Positions 41,798 to 49,627 of a stretch of 64,000 nt of DNA are shown one piece after another. The stretch lies in assembly GCF_014930365.1 (NCBI RefSeq), contig NZ_JABXWI010000006.1, positions 372,001 through 436,000 on the forward strand, in the 5' to 3' direction. This DNA is from Streptomyces caniscabiei (lineage in GTDB: Bacteria > Actinomycetota > Actinomycetes > Streptomycetales > Streptomycetaceae). The notes below the pieces were generated by a model, which saw nothing but the letters and a program-made list of their open reading frames with translations, was not told the DNA's origin and did no database searches. Within the stretch, counting starts at the first letter, position 1. Each line of letters opens with the position of its first letter. The translations under genes were made by a program, and so were the position numbers.

Positions 41798-43050
41798 GCG
41801 AGTTGCGGTTGAACGGACTGGACGGGCTGGACGGGCTGGACGGGTTCGATGCGAAGCACCCGGTGGACGCCATGACGCCGGACGACCTCCTGGCCCCGCG
41901 GGACCTCGTCGCCCCGCCCGACCCTGTCCTCCGGGCGCCCCGCGACGACCTTTCCCTACCCGGGGCCGGACCCAGGTCCGCTCCCCGGCGCGGTGTCGTG
42001 GACCCCGTGAAGGCGCTGATGCACCGGCACCGGGAACTCTGCGAGCGGGCGGTCGACCCCCTGGAGATCGCCGCCGGCCTGGAGGCGCACGGGCTGACCG
42101 ACCGGACGGCCGCCCGCTTTCGGCACCGCGACGTGTTCTCGCTCGCCGAGGAGATGTACGCGCGCGTGTCGCGGGACGGTGAGGAATCCGCGCAGCGCGC
42201 GCCAGTGCCGAGCGCGCCCGGCGCACGCGGTGGATGGGTCCTGTTCCCCCTGTTGCCGGGCGCCCTCTGCGCGGCGGGCGTCGTCGGGGTACGGCTCACC
42301 GAGGGCCAACCCCGGCTCGCGGCCGCGGCCCTCGGCGCCCTCGCGGTGGCGTTCGGCCTCCGCACGGCACTCGACCGGGGTCCACTGCGCGCCCCGTCCG
42401 GTACAGCGGGCCGTACTCGCGCCTGGACCTGCTGGCTGATCGCGTACGCCCTTCTCGGCGACGGCCTGCTCGCCGCCGGGCTCGACGGCGGGCCCCACGG
42501 GATGTGGCCCCTGTCCGTCGCACCCGTGCTCGCGCTCGCCCTGTCCTGCACTCCCGCCGTCTGGTGCGCCCACCTCCTCTCCGTGCGGGCTCGCCGCAAA
42601 CTCACCGCCAGCCGGGGCCTCGCGGAGTTCGCCGAGTCCATGAAGCCGCTGATCCTCGGCGTGTTCGCACTTCACCTCGGTGCCCTGGCCGCCCTGCTGG
42701 CGCTCTGCGGCACCTTCCTGGACGAGCCCGCCGGCCACGCGGGCGCCGCGGCCCTCGGGGCGCTGCTGCTGCTCGCCCGTCTCCTCATCGCCCACGGCTT
42801 CGCCCAGGCCCCGGTGATCGCCCTCCGCACGGCCGCGCTGGCCGAGGCGCTCGCGCTCGGCACCGTCTTCGCGAGCCGCCTGCCGGGCTGCTCCTTCCTG
42901 GCAGTCCCCGTCGAGACCGTCACCCATGCCTGGGGGCCCGAGGCCGTTCCTGCCCTTGTCTGCGGCACCGCCGCACTCGCCCTGCTCCTTCACACCCTCC
43001 GCACCCTGACCCGGGCCTCGGCCCATGCCTTGCCCTCCGGGGCGACCTGA
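41794..43050 (+). CDS. Polytopic membrane protein of the PelF-like cluster
   Basis: A 418-residue protein. Residues 1-145 are soluble (MSELRLNGLDGLDGLDGFDA, with a run of GLD repeats at the start). Then about eight membrane segments, for example FPLLPGALCAAGVVGV, WLIAYALLGDGLLAAGL, LILGVFALHLGALAALLAL and VPALVCGTAALALLLHTL. In a Pel-like system the partner of PelF is PelG, a polytopic membrane protein, so this may be a functional replacement; the likeness is by context and topology, not motif. ATG 41794 overlaps the glycosyltransferase stop by 4 bases. It ends at a clear hairpin. Confidence 0.75.
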   Translation: MSELRLNGLDGLDGLDGFDAKHPVDAMTPDDLLAPRDLVAPPDPVLRAPRDDLSLPGAGPRSAPRRGVVDPVKALMHRHRELCERAVDPLEIAAGLEAHGLTDRTAARFRHRDVFSLAEEMYARVSRDGEESAQRAPVPSAPGARGGWVLFPLLPGALCAAGVVGVRLTEGQPRLAAAALGALAVAFGLRTALDRGPLRAPSGTAGRTRAWTCWLIAYALLGDGLLAAGLDGGPHGMWPLSVAPVLALALSCTPAVWCAHLLSVRARRKLTASRGLAEFAESMKPLILGVFALHLGALAALLALCGTFLDEPAGHAGAAALGALLLLARLLIAHGFAQAPVIALRTAALAEALALGTVFASRLPGCSFLAVPVETVTHAWGPEAVPALVCGTAALALLLHTLRTLTRASAHALPSGAT

Positions 43051-43054
43051 CCCT

Positions 43055-43099
43055 CTCGGACTTCCCGCGACGGCCCCATGCCGCCGCGGGAAGTCCGAG
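43055..43099 (+). terminator. Hairpin after the polytopic membrane protein gene
   Basis: Inverted repeat with 15-base arms at 43055-43069 and 43085-43099 and a 15-base loop, directly after the TGA at 43050. The following genes continue on the same strand, so it may be an attenuating rather than a final terminator. Confidence 0.7.
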
Positions 43100-43204
43100 C
43101 CCGACCGATGCGCGGGGCTCCCGCCCTGTGCGTCCCCTTCCCGCGGGGCCGACACCGCGGGACACCTCATCACCCACGGCACCACCCCATAAGGAGAACG
43201 CCAG

Positions 43205-43252
43205 ATGATCACCTCCCGAACCGGAGAACCCGCCCCGGGAGCCGCCCGATGA
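43205..43252 (+). CDS. 15-residue upstream peptide coupled to the epimerase gene
   Basis: MITSRTGEPAPGAAR: ATG 43205 has a strong AAGGAG eight bases upstream, and its TGA overlaps the epimerase ATG (ATGA at 43249-43252). A better ribosome-binding site on the short frame than on the gene it precedes suggests that ribosomes load here and re-initiate. No peptide function is claimed. Confidence 0.5.
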   Translation: MITSRTGEPAPGAAR

Positions 43253-44208
43253 GGGTCCTGCTGATCGGAGCCAACGGATATCTCGGCCGCTTCGTCGCCG
43301 AACGTCTGCTCGCCGACCCGGCCGTCCAGCTCACCGCCCTCGGCCGCGGCGACGACGCCGACGTACGGTTCGACCTCGCCACCGGCAGCCCCGGCGCGCT
43401 CACCCGCTTCCTGGACGCCGTCCACCCCGGAGTCGTCGTCAACTGCGCCGGCGCCACCCGCGGCGGTGCCCGCGAACTCACCCGGCACAACACCGTCGCC
43501 GTCGCCACCGTCTGCGAAGCCCTGCGCCGCAGCGGCTGCGGGGCGCGGCTGGTGCAACTCGGCTGCGGCGCCGAGTACGGGCCGAGCCAGCCCGGCTCCT
43601 CCACCGCCGAGGACGCCGTGCCCCGCCCCGGCGGCCCGTACGGAGTGAGCAAGCTCGCCGCCACCGAACTCGTCCTCGGCTCCGGCCTGGACGCCGTGGT
43701 CCTGCGCGTCTTCTCGCCCGCCGGACCCGGGACACCCGCCGGCTCCCCGCTCGGCCGCCTCGCCGAAGCCATGCGCCGCGCCATGCAGTCGGGCGACGGC
43801 GAACTCAAACTCGGCGGCCTCGGCGTCCAGCGCGACTTCATCGACGTACGCGACGTCGCCCGCGCCGTCCACGCCGCCTCGCTCTCCGCGGCCCAGGGTG
43901 TGATCAACATCGGCTCCGGCCGGGCTGTGCGCCTCCGTGACGCCGCGGCCGTACTCGCCCGCGTCGCCGGCTACGGCGGGGCCCTCCACGAACTGGACGC
44001 CCCGCCCAACCCCCTCAGGTCCACCATCGGCCACCCCCGCCCCGAACCCGACCACGCCGCCCCCGTCTCCTACCCCTACCCGGACGGCTGCGGCAGCTGG
44101 CAGCAGGCCGATGTACGCACCGCCCGCGACCGGCTCGGCTGGCGGCCCCGCATCAACCTGGAGGAATCCCTGGCCGACATCTGGATGGAGGCGGCGTGTC
44201 GTATCTGA
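43249..44208 (+). CDS. NAD(P)-dependent sugar-nucleotide epimerase/dehydratase
   Basis: A 319-residue extended short-chain dehydrogenase. LIGANGYLGRFVAERLLADP is the Rossmann GxxGxxG motif; GGPYGVSKLAATELVL holds the catalytic Tyr-x3-Lys (about 134-138); QLGCGAEYGPSQ precedes it with the usual Ser/Cys position; QRDFIDVRDVARAVHAA and INIGSGRAVRLRDAA are the substrate-domain hallmarks. It probably makes or alters a UDP- or dTDP-sugar. Its place beside a PelF-like transferase suggests a supply role like PelX, a UDP-GlcNAc 4-epimerase (inference). ATG 43249 overlaps the stop of the short upstream frame; the spherulin-4 gene overlaps its end by 13 bases. Confidence 0.85.
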   Translation: MRVLLIGANGYLGRFVAERLLADPAVQLTALGRGDDADVRFDLATGSPGALTRFLDAVHPGVVVNCAGATRGGARELTRHNTVAVATVCEALRRSGCGARLVQLGCGAEYGPSQPGSSTAEDAVPRPGGPYGVSKLAATELVLGSGLDAVVLRVFSPAGPGTPAGSPLGRLAEAMRRAMQSGDGELKLGGLGVQRDFIDVRDVARAVHAASLSAAQGVINIGSGRAVRLRDAAAVLARVAGYGGALHELDAPPNPLRSTIGHPRPEPDHAAPVSYPYPDGCGSWQQADVRTARDRLGWRPRINLEESLADIWMEAACRI

Positions 44209-44945
44209 CCCCCGCCCCGTCCGGCATCGCCCGCACCGGGTTAAGCCTGGGCATCGGTGTCCCCGGCTATGCCCACCCCCTCGTCGCTCCACTGGAATGG
44301 GGCGAACTCACCCGCCCCGACACCCCTCTGCACTGGGTCGCCCTCGATGTCGCCGACGGCCCCGGCACCCGCCCCGACCGCCACTGTCTGGAGGCCGCCG
44401 GACGCCTGCGGAACGGGGGCGTCCAGGTCCTCGGCCGGCTGGACATGACCTATGGGGCGCGCGCCTTCGCCGAACTCACCGCCGACGCCCGCCGCTATCT
44501 CGACTGGTATCTGGTCGACGGCTTCCTCCTGGACCGCTGCCCCACCGAGCGCGGCGCCCTCGCCGAGACCGGCCGCACGGTCACCACACTCCGCGCACTC
44601 CTCGGCGGCGGCCACATCGTCCTCGGCCACGGCACCCACCCACACCCCGGCTATGTCGAGACCGCCGACCAGCTGGTGACCTTCTCCGGCCCCTGGAGCG
44701 ACTACCGGTGGTCGCAGGCCGCCGAATGGACAGCCGACCATCCACCCGAGCGTTTCTGCCACTTCGTCCATGGCGTCCCGCGCGGTCACCTCGACGAGGC
44801 CCTGCGCATCGCCCGCTGGCAAGGGGCCGCCACGATCTACTTCACCGACCGTACGGATCGCGGCGGCAGGATCGACCCCTGGGAGACGATGCCCGGCTAC
44901 TGGGACGAAATCGTCTCGCTGGTTGGAACGGGTGTCTCGGAATGA
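44196..44945 (+). CDS. Spherulation-specific family 4 (spherulin-4/GH114-like) protein
   Basis: A 249-residue TIM-barrel-type protein: LGIGVPGYAHPLVAPLEWGE, VLGRLDMTYGARAF, LDWYLVDGFLLDRCPTE with acidic residues in the barrel, HIVLGHGTHPHPGYVE, and ATIYFTDRTDRGGRIDPWET. The family is related to endo-alpha-galactosaminidases such as the PelA hydrolase. No signal peptide is seen from GTG 44196, so if it acts outside the cell it needs another route, or it acts on cytoplasmic or lipid-linked material. Overlap of 13 bases with the epimerase shows tight coupling. Confidence 0.8.
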   Translation: MSYLTPAPSGIARTGLSLGIGVPGYAHPLVAPLEWGELTRPDTPLHWVALDVADGPGTRPDRHCLEAAGRLRNGGVQVLGRLDMTYGARAFAELTADARRYLDWYLVDGFLLDRCPTERGALAETGRTVTTLRALLGGGHIVLGHGTHPHPGYVETADQLVTFSGPWSDYRWSQAAEWTADHPPERFCHFVHGVPRGHLDEALRIARWQGAATIYFTDRTDRGGRIDPWETMPGYWDEIVSLVGTGVSE

Positions 44946-45008
44946 AAAAGGGCGTGGCAGTGTTACGGGGAGAACAACTGTAGTGATTGACCGACCAACG
45001 GAGTCCCC

Positions 45009-46187
45009 GTGTCGCTGCCACCCCTGGTCGAGCCCGCTTCCGAGCTCACCGTAGACGAGGTCCGCAGGTACTCCCGCCACCTGATCATCCCCGACGTCGG
45101 GATGGACGGGCAGAAGCGGCTGAAGAACGCCAAGGTGCTCTGTGTGGGCGCCGGCGGCCTGGGCTCGCCGGCGCTGATGTACCTGGCCGCGGCGGGCGTC
45201 GGCACGCTCGGCATCGTGGAGTTCGACGAGGTCGACGAGTCGAACCTGCAGCGCCAGATCATCCACAGCCAGGCCGACATCGGCCGCTCCAAGGCCGCGT
45301 CCGCGCGCGACTCCGTCCTCGGCATCAACCCGTACGTGAACGTGATCCTCCACGAAGAGCGGCTCGAGGCCGAGAACGTGATGGACATCTTCAGCCAGTA
45401 CGACCTGATCGTCGACGGCACGGACAACTTCGCCACCCGCTACCTGGTCAACGACGCCTGCGTGCTGCTGAACAAGCCGTACGTCTGGGGTTCGATCTAC
45501 CGCTTCGACGGTCAAGCCTCCGTCTTCTGGTCCGAGCACGGTCCCTGCTACCGCTGCCTCTACCCGGAGCCCCCGCCGCCGGGCATGGTCCCCTCCTGCG
45601 CCGAGGGCGGCGTCCTCGGTGTGCTGTGCGCCTCCATCGGCTCCATCCAGGTCACCGAGGCCATCAAGGTCCTCACCGGCACGGGCGAGCCGCTGGTCGG
45701 CCGTCTGATGATCTACGACGCCCTGGAGATGCAGTACCGCCAGGTCAAGGTCCGCAAGGACCCCGACTGCGCCGTCTGCGGCGAGAACCCCACCGTGACC
45801 GAGCTCATCGACTACGAGGCCTTCTGCGGCGTCGTATCCGAGGAGGCCCAGGAGGCGGCCGCCGGCTCGACGATCACTCCCAAGCAGCTCAAGGAGTGGA
45901 TCGACGACGGCGAGAACATCGAGATCATCGACGTCCGTGAGATCAACGAGTACGAGATCGTCTCCATCCCGGGCGCCAAGCTGATCCCGAAGAACGAGTT
46001 CCTCATGGGCACCGCCCTGGAGGCCCTCCCGCAGGACAAGAAGATCGTCCTGCACTGCAAGACGGGTGTCCGCAGTGCGGAAGTCCTCGCGGTCCTGAAG
46101 TCGGCGGGCTTCGCCGACGCGGTCCACGTCGGCGGTGGCGTGATCGGCTGGGTCAACCAGATCGAGCCCAGCAAGCCGGTCTACTAG
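45009..46187 (+). CDS. moeZ: Adenylyltransferase/sulfurtransferase MoeZ
   Basis: A 392-residue two-domain protein. The E1/ThiF-like domain has CVGAGGLGSPALMYLAAAGV (ATP site, about 40-60), VDGTDNFATRY, a zinc site from CYRCLYPEPPPPG (about 182) and CAVCGENP (about 258), and ends near residue 290. The rhodanese domain has the active Cys in LHCKTGVRSAEV (about 347). It adenylates and then thiocarboxylates the C-terminus of sulfur-carrier proteins for molybdopterin, cysteine or thiolated metabolites. GTG 45009 has ACGGAGTCCCC upstream. Confidence 0.95.
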   Translation: MSLPPLVEPASELTVDEVRRYSRHLIIPDVGMDGQKRLKNAKVLCVGAGGLGSPALMYLAAAGVGTLGIVEFDEVDESNLQRQIIHSQADIGRSKAASARDSVLGINPYVNVILHEERLEAENVMDIFSQYDLIVDGTDNFATRYLVNDACVLLNKPYVWGSIYRFDGQASVFWSEHGPCYRCLYPEPPPPGMVPSCAEGGVLGVLCASIGSIQVTEAIKVLTGTGEPLVGRLMIYDALEMQYRQVKVRKDPDCAVCGENPTVTELIDYEAFCGVVSEEAQEAAAGSTITPKQLKEWIDDGENIEIIDVREINEYEIVSIPGAKLIPKNEFLMGTALEALPQDKKIVLHCKTGVRSAEVLAVLKSAGFADAVHVGGGVIGWVNQIEPSKPVY

Positions 46188-46226
46188 CCGCACGGACCGG
46201 TTCACCGGACGGGCGCCTTTTCGGAG

Positions 46227-46255
46227 GGGGCTCGGCACCATGCGTGCCGAGCCCC
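46227..46255. terminator. Bidirectional hairpin terminator
   Basis: Arms of 12 bases (46227-46238, 46244-46255) and a 5-base loop, between convergent moeZ and the lipoprotein peptidase; a run of T follows on the plus side. Confidence 0.78.
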
Positions 46256-46300
46256 TCTTCGTTGCCCGGTGGGCCGGCGTGAGCCGGTGGCCGCACCGGA

Positions 46301-47827
46301 CTACGCGCAGACCTTGCCGTCCTCGGGCACCTTCCCGTTCAGCAGATACGCGTTCACCGTCGAGTCGACACAGTCGCTGCCGCTGCCGTACGCGCCATGG
46401 CCCTCGCCCTTCCAGGTGAGCATCACACCGACGCCCTCGCCGAGTTCCCCGGCCATCTTCCGCGCGCCCTCGTAGGGCGTCGCCGGATCCCCGGTGTTGC
46501 CCACCACGAGGACGGGCTCCGCTCCCGGGGCGCTCACCTCCGGCGAGTCCGTGAGGCCGGGCACCGGCCAGTCGTGGCACCAGCCCGCCGTGTCCCAGCC
46601 CAGGAACTCGCCGAACACGGAAGAGATCTCCCGGAACTCGGGCAGGAGCCTCTTCGTCTCCTCCGGGGTCGGCCGCTGCTTCTGGTCCAAGCACGATATG
46701 ACCCGTTGGGAGTGGGTCGTCGTGCCGTAGTGGCCCGACGGGTCACGCTCGTTGTACCCGTCGGCCAGCGCGAGCAGCTCGGTGCCGTCGCCGTCCTCGG
46801 CCGCGTCGAGCGCGCTGGTCAGTGTGGGCCAGCTCTGCTCGCTGTAGAGCGGCAGCACGATCCCGGTGGTCGCAAGGGTCTGGGTGAGCTCGCGGCCGGA
46901 CGTCGTCGCGAGCGGCTCGGCGTCGATGCGCCGCAGCAGCTTCTCGATCTTCCGGGTGCCTTCGTCGGGGTCCTGGCCCGTGGACTTCAGATAGTTGTCG
47001 AGGGCGCGCTGGAAACCCAGGGCCTGGTTCTTCGCGTGGCCCACCGTGTCGGCGGTCGGGTCGACCACCGCGTCCAGGACCAGGCGCCCGACCTTCTCGG
47101 GGAACAGATGGGCGTAGACGCCGCCGAGTTCGGTGCCGTAGGAGATACCGAAGTAGTGCATCTTCTCGTCGCCGAGGACCTGGCGCATGACGTCCATGTC
47201 GCGGGCGGTCTCGGTGGTCGACACGTGCGACAGGAGCTGCCCCGCGGCCTTCTCGCAGCCCGCGCCGAAGTCGGCCGCGTCCTTGAAGAAGGCCGTCTCC
47301 TCGGATGTGTCGTCCGGTGTGGCGTCCACCGACTCACCCGCCTGGATCTCCTTGTCGCTGCGGCAGCGCACCCCGTCGCTCTGGGCCACCCCGCGCGGGT
47401 CCCAGCTCACCAGGTCGTACCGCTTGTGCAGTTCGCTCGTCAGGCCCGCGTACGACGGCAGAGTGGAGACGCCCGAGCCGCCCGGTCCGCCGAAGTTGAA
47501 CAGGAGGGAGCCGACACGGTCGTCGGCGTCGCCCGTCGCCTCGCTGCGGATCAGCGCGAGCCCGATCTTCGGGCCGTCCGGTTCGGCGTAGTCCAGTGGC
47601 ACCTTCAGCGTCGCGCACTGCCATTCGTCGCCCGGCGCCGGACCCTCCGATGTCGCCTTGCAGCGCCCCCAGTCGAGTTCCTGGGACGCGGCCGAAGGCG
47701 TCGGTGCGGTTGCGGAGGCCTTCCCGTCGTCCGTCCTGTCGTCGGCTCCGTCGTCCGTGCCGCCGCTACAGCCGGCGACCAGCAGCACGGCGGCGGCCAG
47801 CGCCGCCCCCCGTGGAAAACGCGCCAT
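46301..47827 (-). CDS. Alpha/beta hydrolase lipoprotein, tripeptidyl-aminopeptidase type (copy 1)
   Basis: A 508-residue exported serine peptidase-like protein. Lipoprotein signal: FPRGAALAAAVLLVAGCSGG, lipidated Cys at residue 20. SLLFNFGGPGGSGVSTLPSY (oxyanion region), HYFGISYGTELGGVYAHLFP (nucleophile Ser), VVGNTGDPATPYEGARKMAG (acid) and TWKGEGHGAYGS (His) match the Streptomyces tripeptidyl aminopeptidase/SlpD-SlpE group that acts on secreted proteins. ATG 47827 has GGGGGGAAGTGTTC upstream. It is downstream of a paralogue on the same strand. Confidence 0.88.
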   Translation of the reverse strand: MARFPRGAALAAAVLLVAGCSGGTDDGADDRTDDGKASATAPTPSAASQELDWGRCKATSEGPAPGDEWQCATLKVPLDYAEPDGPKIGLALIRSEATGDADDRVGSLLFNFGGPGGSGVSTLPSYAGLTSELHKRYDLVSWDPRGVAQSDGVRCRSDKEIQAGESVDATPDDTSEETAFFKDAADFGAGCEKAAGQLLSHVSTTETARDMDVMRQVLGDEKMHYFGISYGTELGGVYAHLFPEKVGRLVLDAVVDPTADTVGHAKNQALGFQRALDNYLKSTGQDPDEGTRKIEKLLRRIDAEPLATTSGRELTQTLATTGIVLPLYSEQSWPTLTSALDAAEDGDGTELLALADGYNERDPSGHYGTTTHSQRVISCLDQKQRPTPEETKRLLPEFREISSVFGEFLGWDTAGWCHDWPVPGLTDSPEVSAPGAEPVLVVGNTGDPATPYEGARKMAGELGEGVGVMLTWKGEGHGAYGSGSDCVDSTVNAYLLNGKVPEDGKVCA

Positions 47828-47946
47828 GAACACTTCCCCCCTCTCGCGGTACCGTCCGTCGGTTGTCCCGAATGACGGTCATGCCATGGTATGCGGATCG
47901 CGGGGAGCGCCGAGACGGCCTGTGGATAACGTTCTGACCTGCATGT

Positions 47947-49497
47947 TCACGAGCAGACGGTGCCGGATTTCGGTACCTTCCCCGACAGCAGGTAGCCGTC
48001 CACGGCACTCTGGACGCACCCGTTGCCGCTGCCGTACGCGCCATGGCCCTGTCCTTTGTACGTCAGCTCCACCCCGACCCCCGGCCCGAGCGCTTCGACC
48101 ATCTTTCGCGCACCCTCGTACGGTGTGGCGGGGTCGCCCGTGGTGCCGATCACGAGGATCGGCGCCGAGCCGGGGGCCCGCACATCGGGATGGTCGGCCG
48201 CGCCGGCGACCGCCCAGTCGGTGCAGCTGAGCATGGACCAGGCGAGCCAGTCACCGAAGACCGGCGAGGCCGCCCGGAACTCGGCCAGCCTCCCCTCCAC
48301 GTCCTCGACGGTGTAGCGCGGCTTGTCGTCGGCGCAGTTGACGGCGACGTTCGCCGCGGTGATATTGCTGTACTCGCCGTTCTCGCTGCGCCCGTTCAAC
48401 GAGTCGGACAACAACATCAGCACCTGACCGTCCCCGTCGTACGCCTGTTGCAGGCCCTCCGTCAGGTACTGCCAGAGGTCCTGGGAGTACAGGGCCTGGG
48501 CGATGCCGTTCCTTGCCTCGGACTCGGTCAGGTCGCGGGGGAAGACCCCGGGGATCGGCTTTCTGTCGAGGTCTGCGAGCAGCTTGACGATCCGGTCCTC
48601 GACGTCCTGTGCGGTGTCGCCCACCGGGCAGTCCGCCACCTGGGAGACACAGTCCCGGGCGTAGTTGTCGAGCGCCCGCTGGAAGCCCCTGGCCTGTCCG
48701 AGTGAGCCCTGTTCGGCGGTCTGGGTCGGGTCGACGACCGCGTCGAACACGGCCCGCCCGACGTTCTCGGGGAACAGATGGGCGTAGACGCCGCCGAGTT
48801 CGGTGCCGTACGAGAAGCCGAAGTAGTGGAGTCTGTCCTCGCCGAGGACGCGCCGCATGAGGTCCATGTCGCGGGCCGCGTCCGTGGTGGGGACGTGCGG
48901 GAGGGTCTTGCCGGAGTTCTCCTCGCAGGCGGAGTTGAACGTCTCGGTGTTGTCGAGGAACTCCGTCCGCTCGGACGCGTCGTCCGGTGTCATGTCCTGC
49001 TGGAAGTACTCGTCGAGCGCCTCGTCGTCCTCGCACTGGATGCCGGCGCTGCGTCCGACGCCACGCGGATCGAAGCTCACCAGGTCGTAGCGGGTGCGCA
49101 GTTTCGCGTAGTCCTCGCCGAACGAGGGGAGCGTCTTGACGCCCGAGAGGCCGGGACCGCCGAAGTTGAAGACGAGTGAGCCGATCCTCCGGCTCGCGGA
49201 GCCGCTGGAGCGGGCCCGGATCAGTGCGACGCCGATCGTGTCGCCGTCGGGGTCGTCCCAGTCGAGAGGCGCCTTCATGGTGGCGCACTGCCAGGCGTCG
49301 CCGTCCGGCAGCGGTGAGGGCGCGGTGCCGCCGCCCTGGGCCTCGGACGGGGCCTCGCAGGTCTTCCAACTCAGCTTCTGCGTCGTCAGGTCCCCGTCGT
49401 CGCCCTGGGCGTCGTCGCCGCAGCCCGCGGCCGTCAGGGACAGCAGGACGGCGAGGGCGGTCACGGCGACGGCGCGCGGACGGGGAGAGAGGGGCAT
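47947..49497 (-). CDS. Alpha/beta hydrolase lipoprotein, tripeptidyl-aminopeptidase type (copy 2)
   Basis: A 516-residue paralogue of the neighbouring gene, with the same order of motifs: lipobox LSLTAAGCGDD (Cys about 26), SLVFNFGGPGLSGVKTLPSF, HYFGFSYGTELGGVYAHLFP, VIGTTGDPATPYEGARKMVE and YKGQGHGAYGSGNGCVQSA. Extra Cys pairs (QVADCPVGD; SMLSCTDWAV) suggest disulfides outside the cell. ATG 49497 (GGGGGGC upstream) or ATG 49506 are possible starts. It probably trims signal-less secreted proteins or peptides. Confidence 0.87.
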   Translation of the reverse strand: MPLSPRPRAVAVTALAVLLSLTAAGCGDDAQGDDGDLTTQKLSWKTCEAPSEAQGGGTAPSPLPDGDAWQCATMKAPLDWDDPDGDTIGVALIRARSSGSASRRIGSLVFNFGGPGLSGVKTLPSFGEDYAKLRTRYDLVSFDPRGVGRSAGIQCEDDEALDEYFQQDMTPDDASERTEFLDNTETFNSACEENSGKTLPHVPTTDAARDMDLMRRVLGEDRLHYFGFSYGTELGGVYAHLFPENVGRAVFDAVVDPTQTAEQGSLGQARGFQRALDNYARDCVSQVADCPVGDTAQDVEDRIVKLLADLDRKPIPGVFPRDLTESEARNGIAQALYSQDLWQYLTEGLQQAYDGDGQVLMLLSDSLNGRSENGEYSNITAANVAVNCADDKPRYTVEDVEGRLAEFRAASPVFGDWLAWSMLSCTDWAVAGAADHPDVRAPGSAPILVIGTTGDPATPYEGARKMVEALGPGVGVELTYKGQGHGAYGSGNGCVQSAVDGYLLSGKVPKSGTVCS

Positions 49498-49566
49498 GCC
49501 CCCCATCCTGGAGGCGCCCGGAACGATGCGCTCGGGGCGCGGGCCGTGCGGGTGAGCCCCGGGAGA

Positions 49567-49627
49567 GCGGTCCACGCGCGCGTGGACCGCGACGTCGATA
49601 AGGAGGGCCCACGCGCGCGTGGGTCCC
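49567..49627. repeat. Two adjacent palindromes sharing a CCACGCGCGCGTGG core
   Basis: 49567-49590 is a perfect 24-base palindrome (arms GCGGTCCACGCG). A second, 49605-49627, has the same 14-base core with GGGC/GTCC-type flanks. They lie between the flippase stop (49627) and the peptidase start. Terminator, operator or both are possible. Confidence 0.65.

Noticed and set aside
39302..44945. Antibiotic or siderophore biosynthetic cluster
   Set aside because: No polyketide, peptide synthetase, terpene or lanthipeptide enzyme is present; the genes fit polysaccharide synthesis better.
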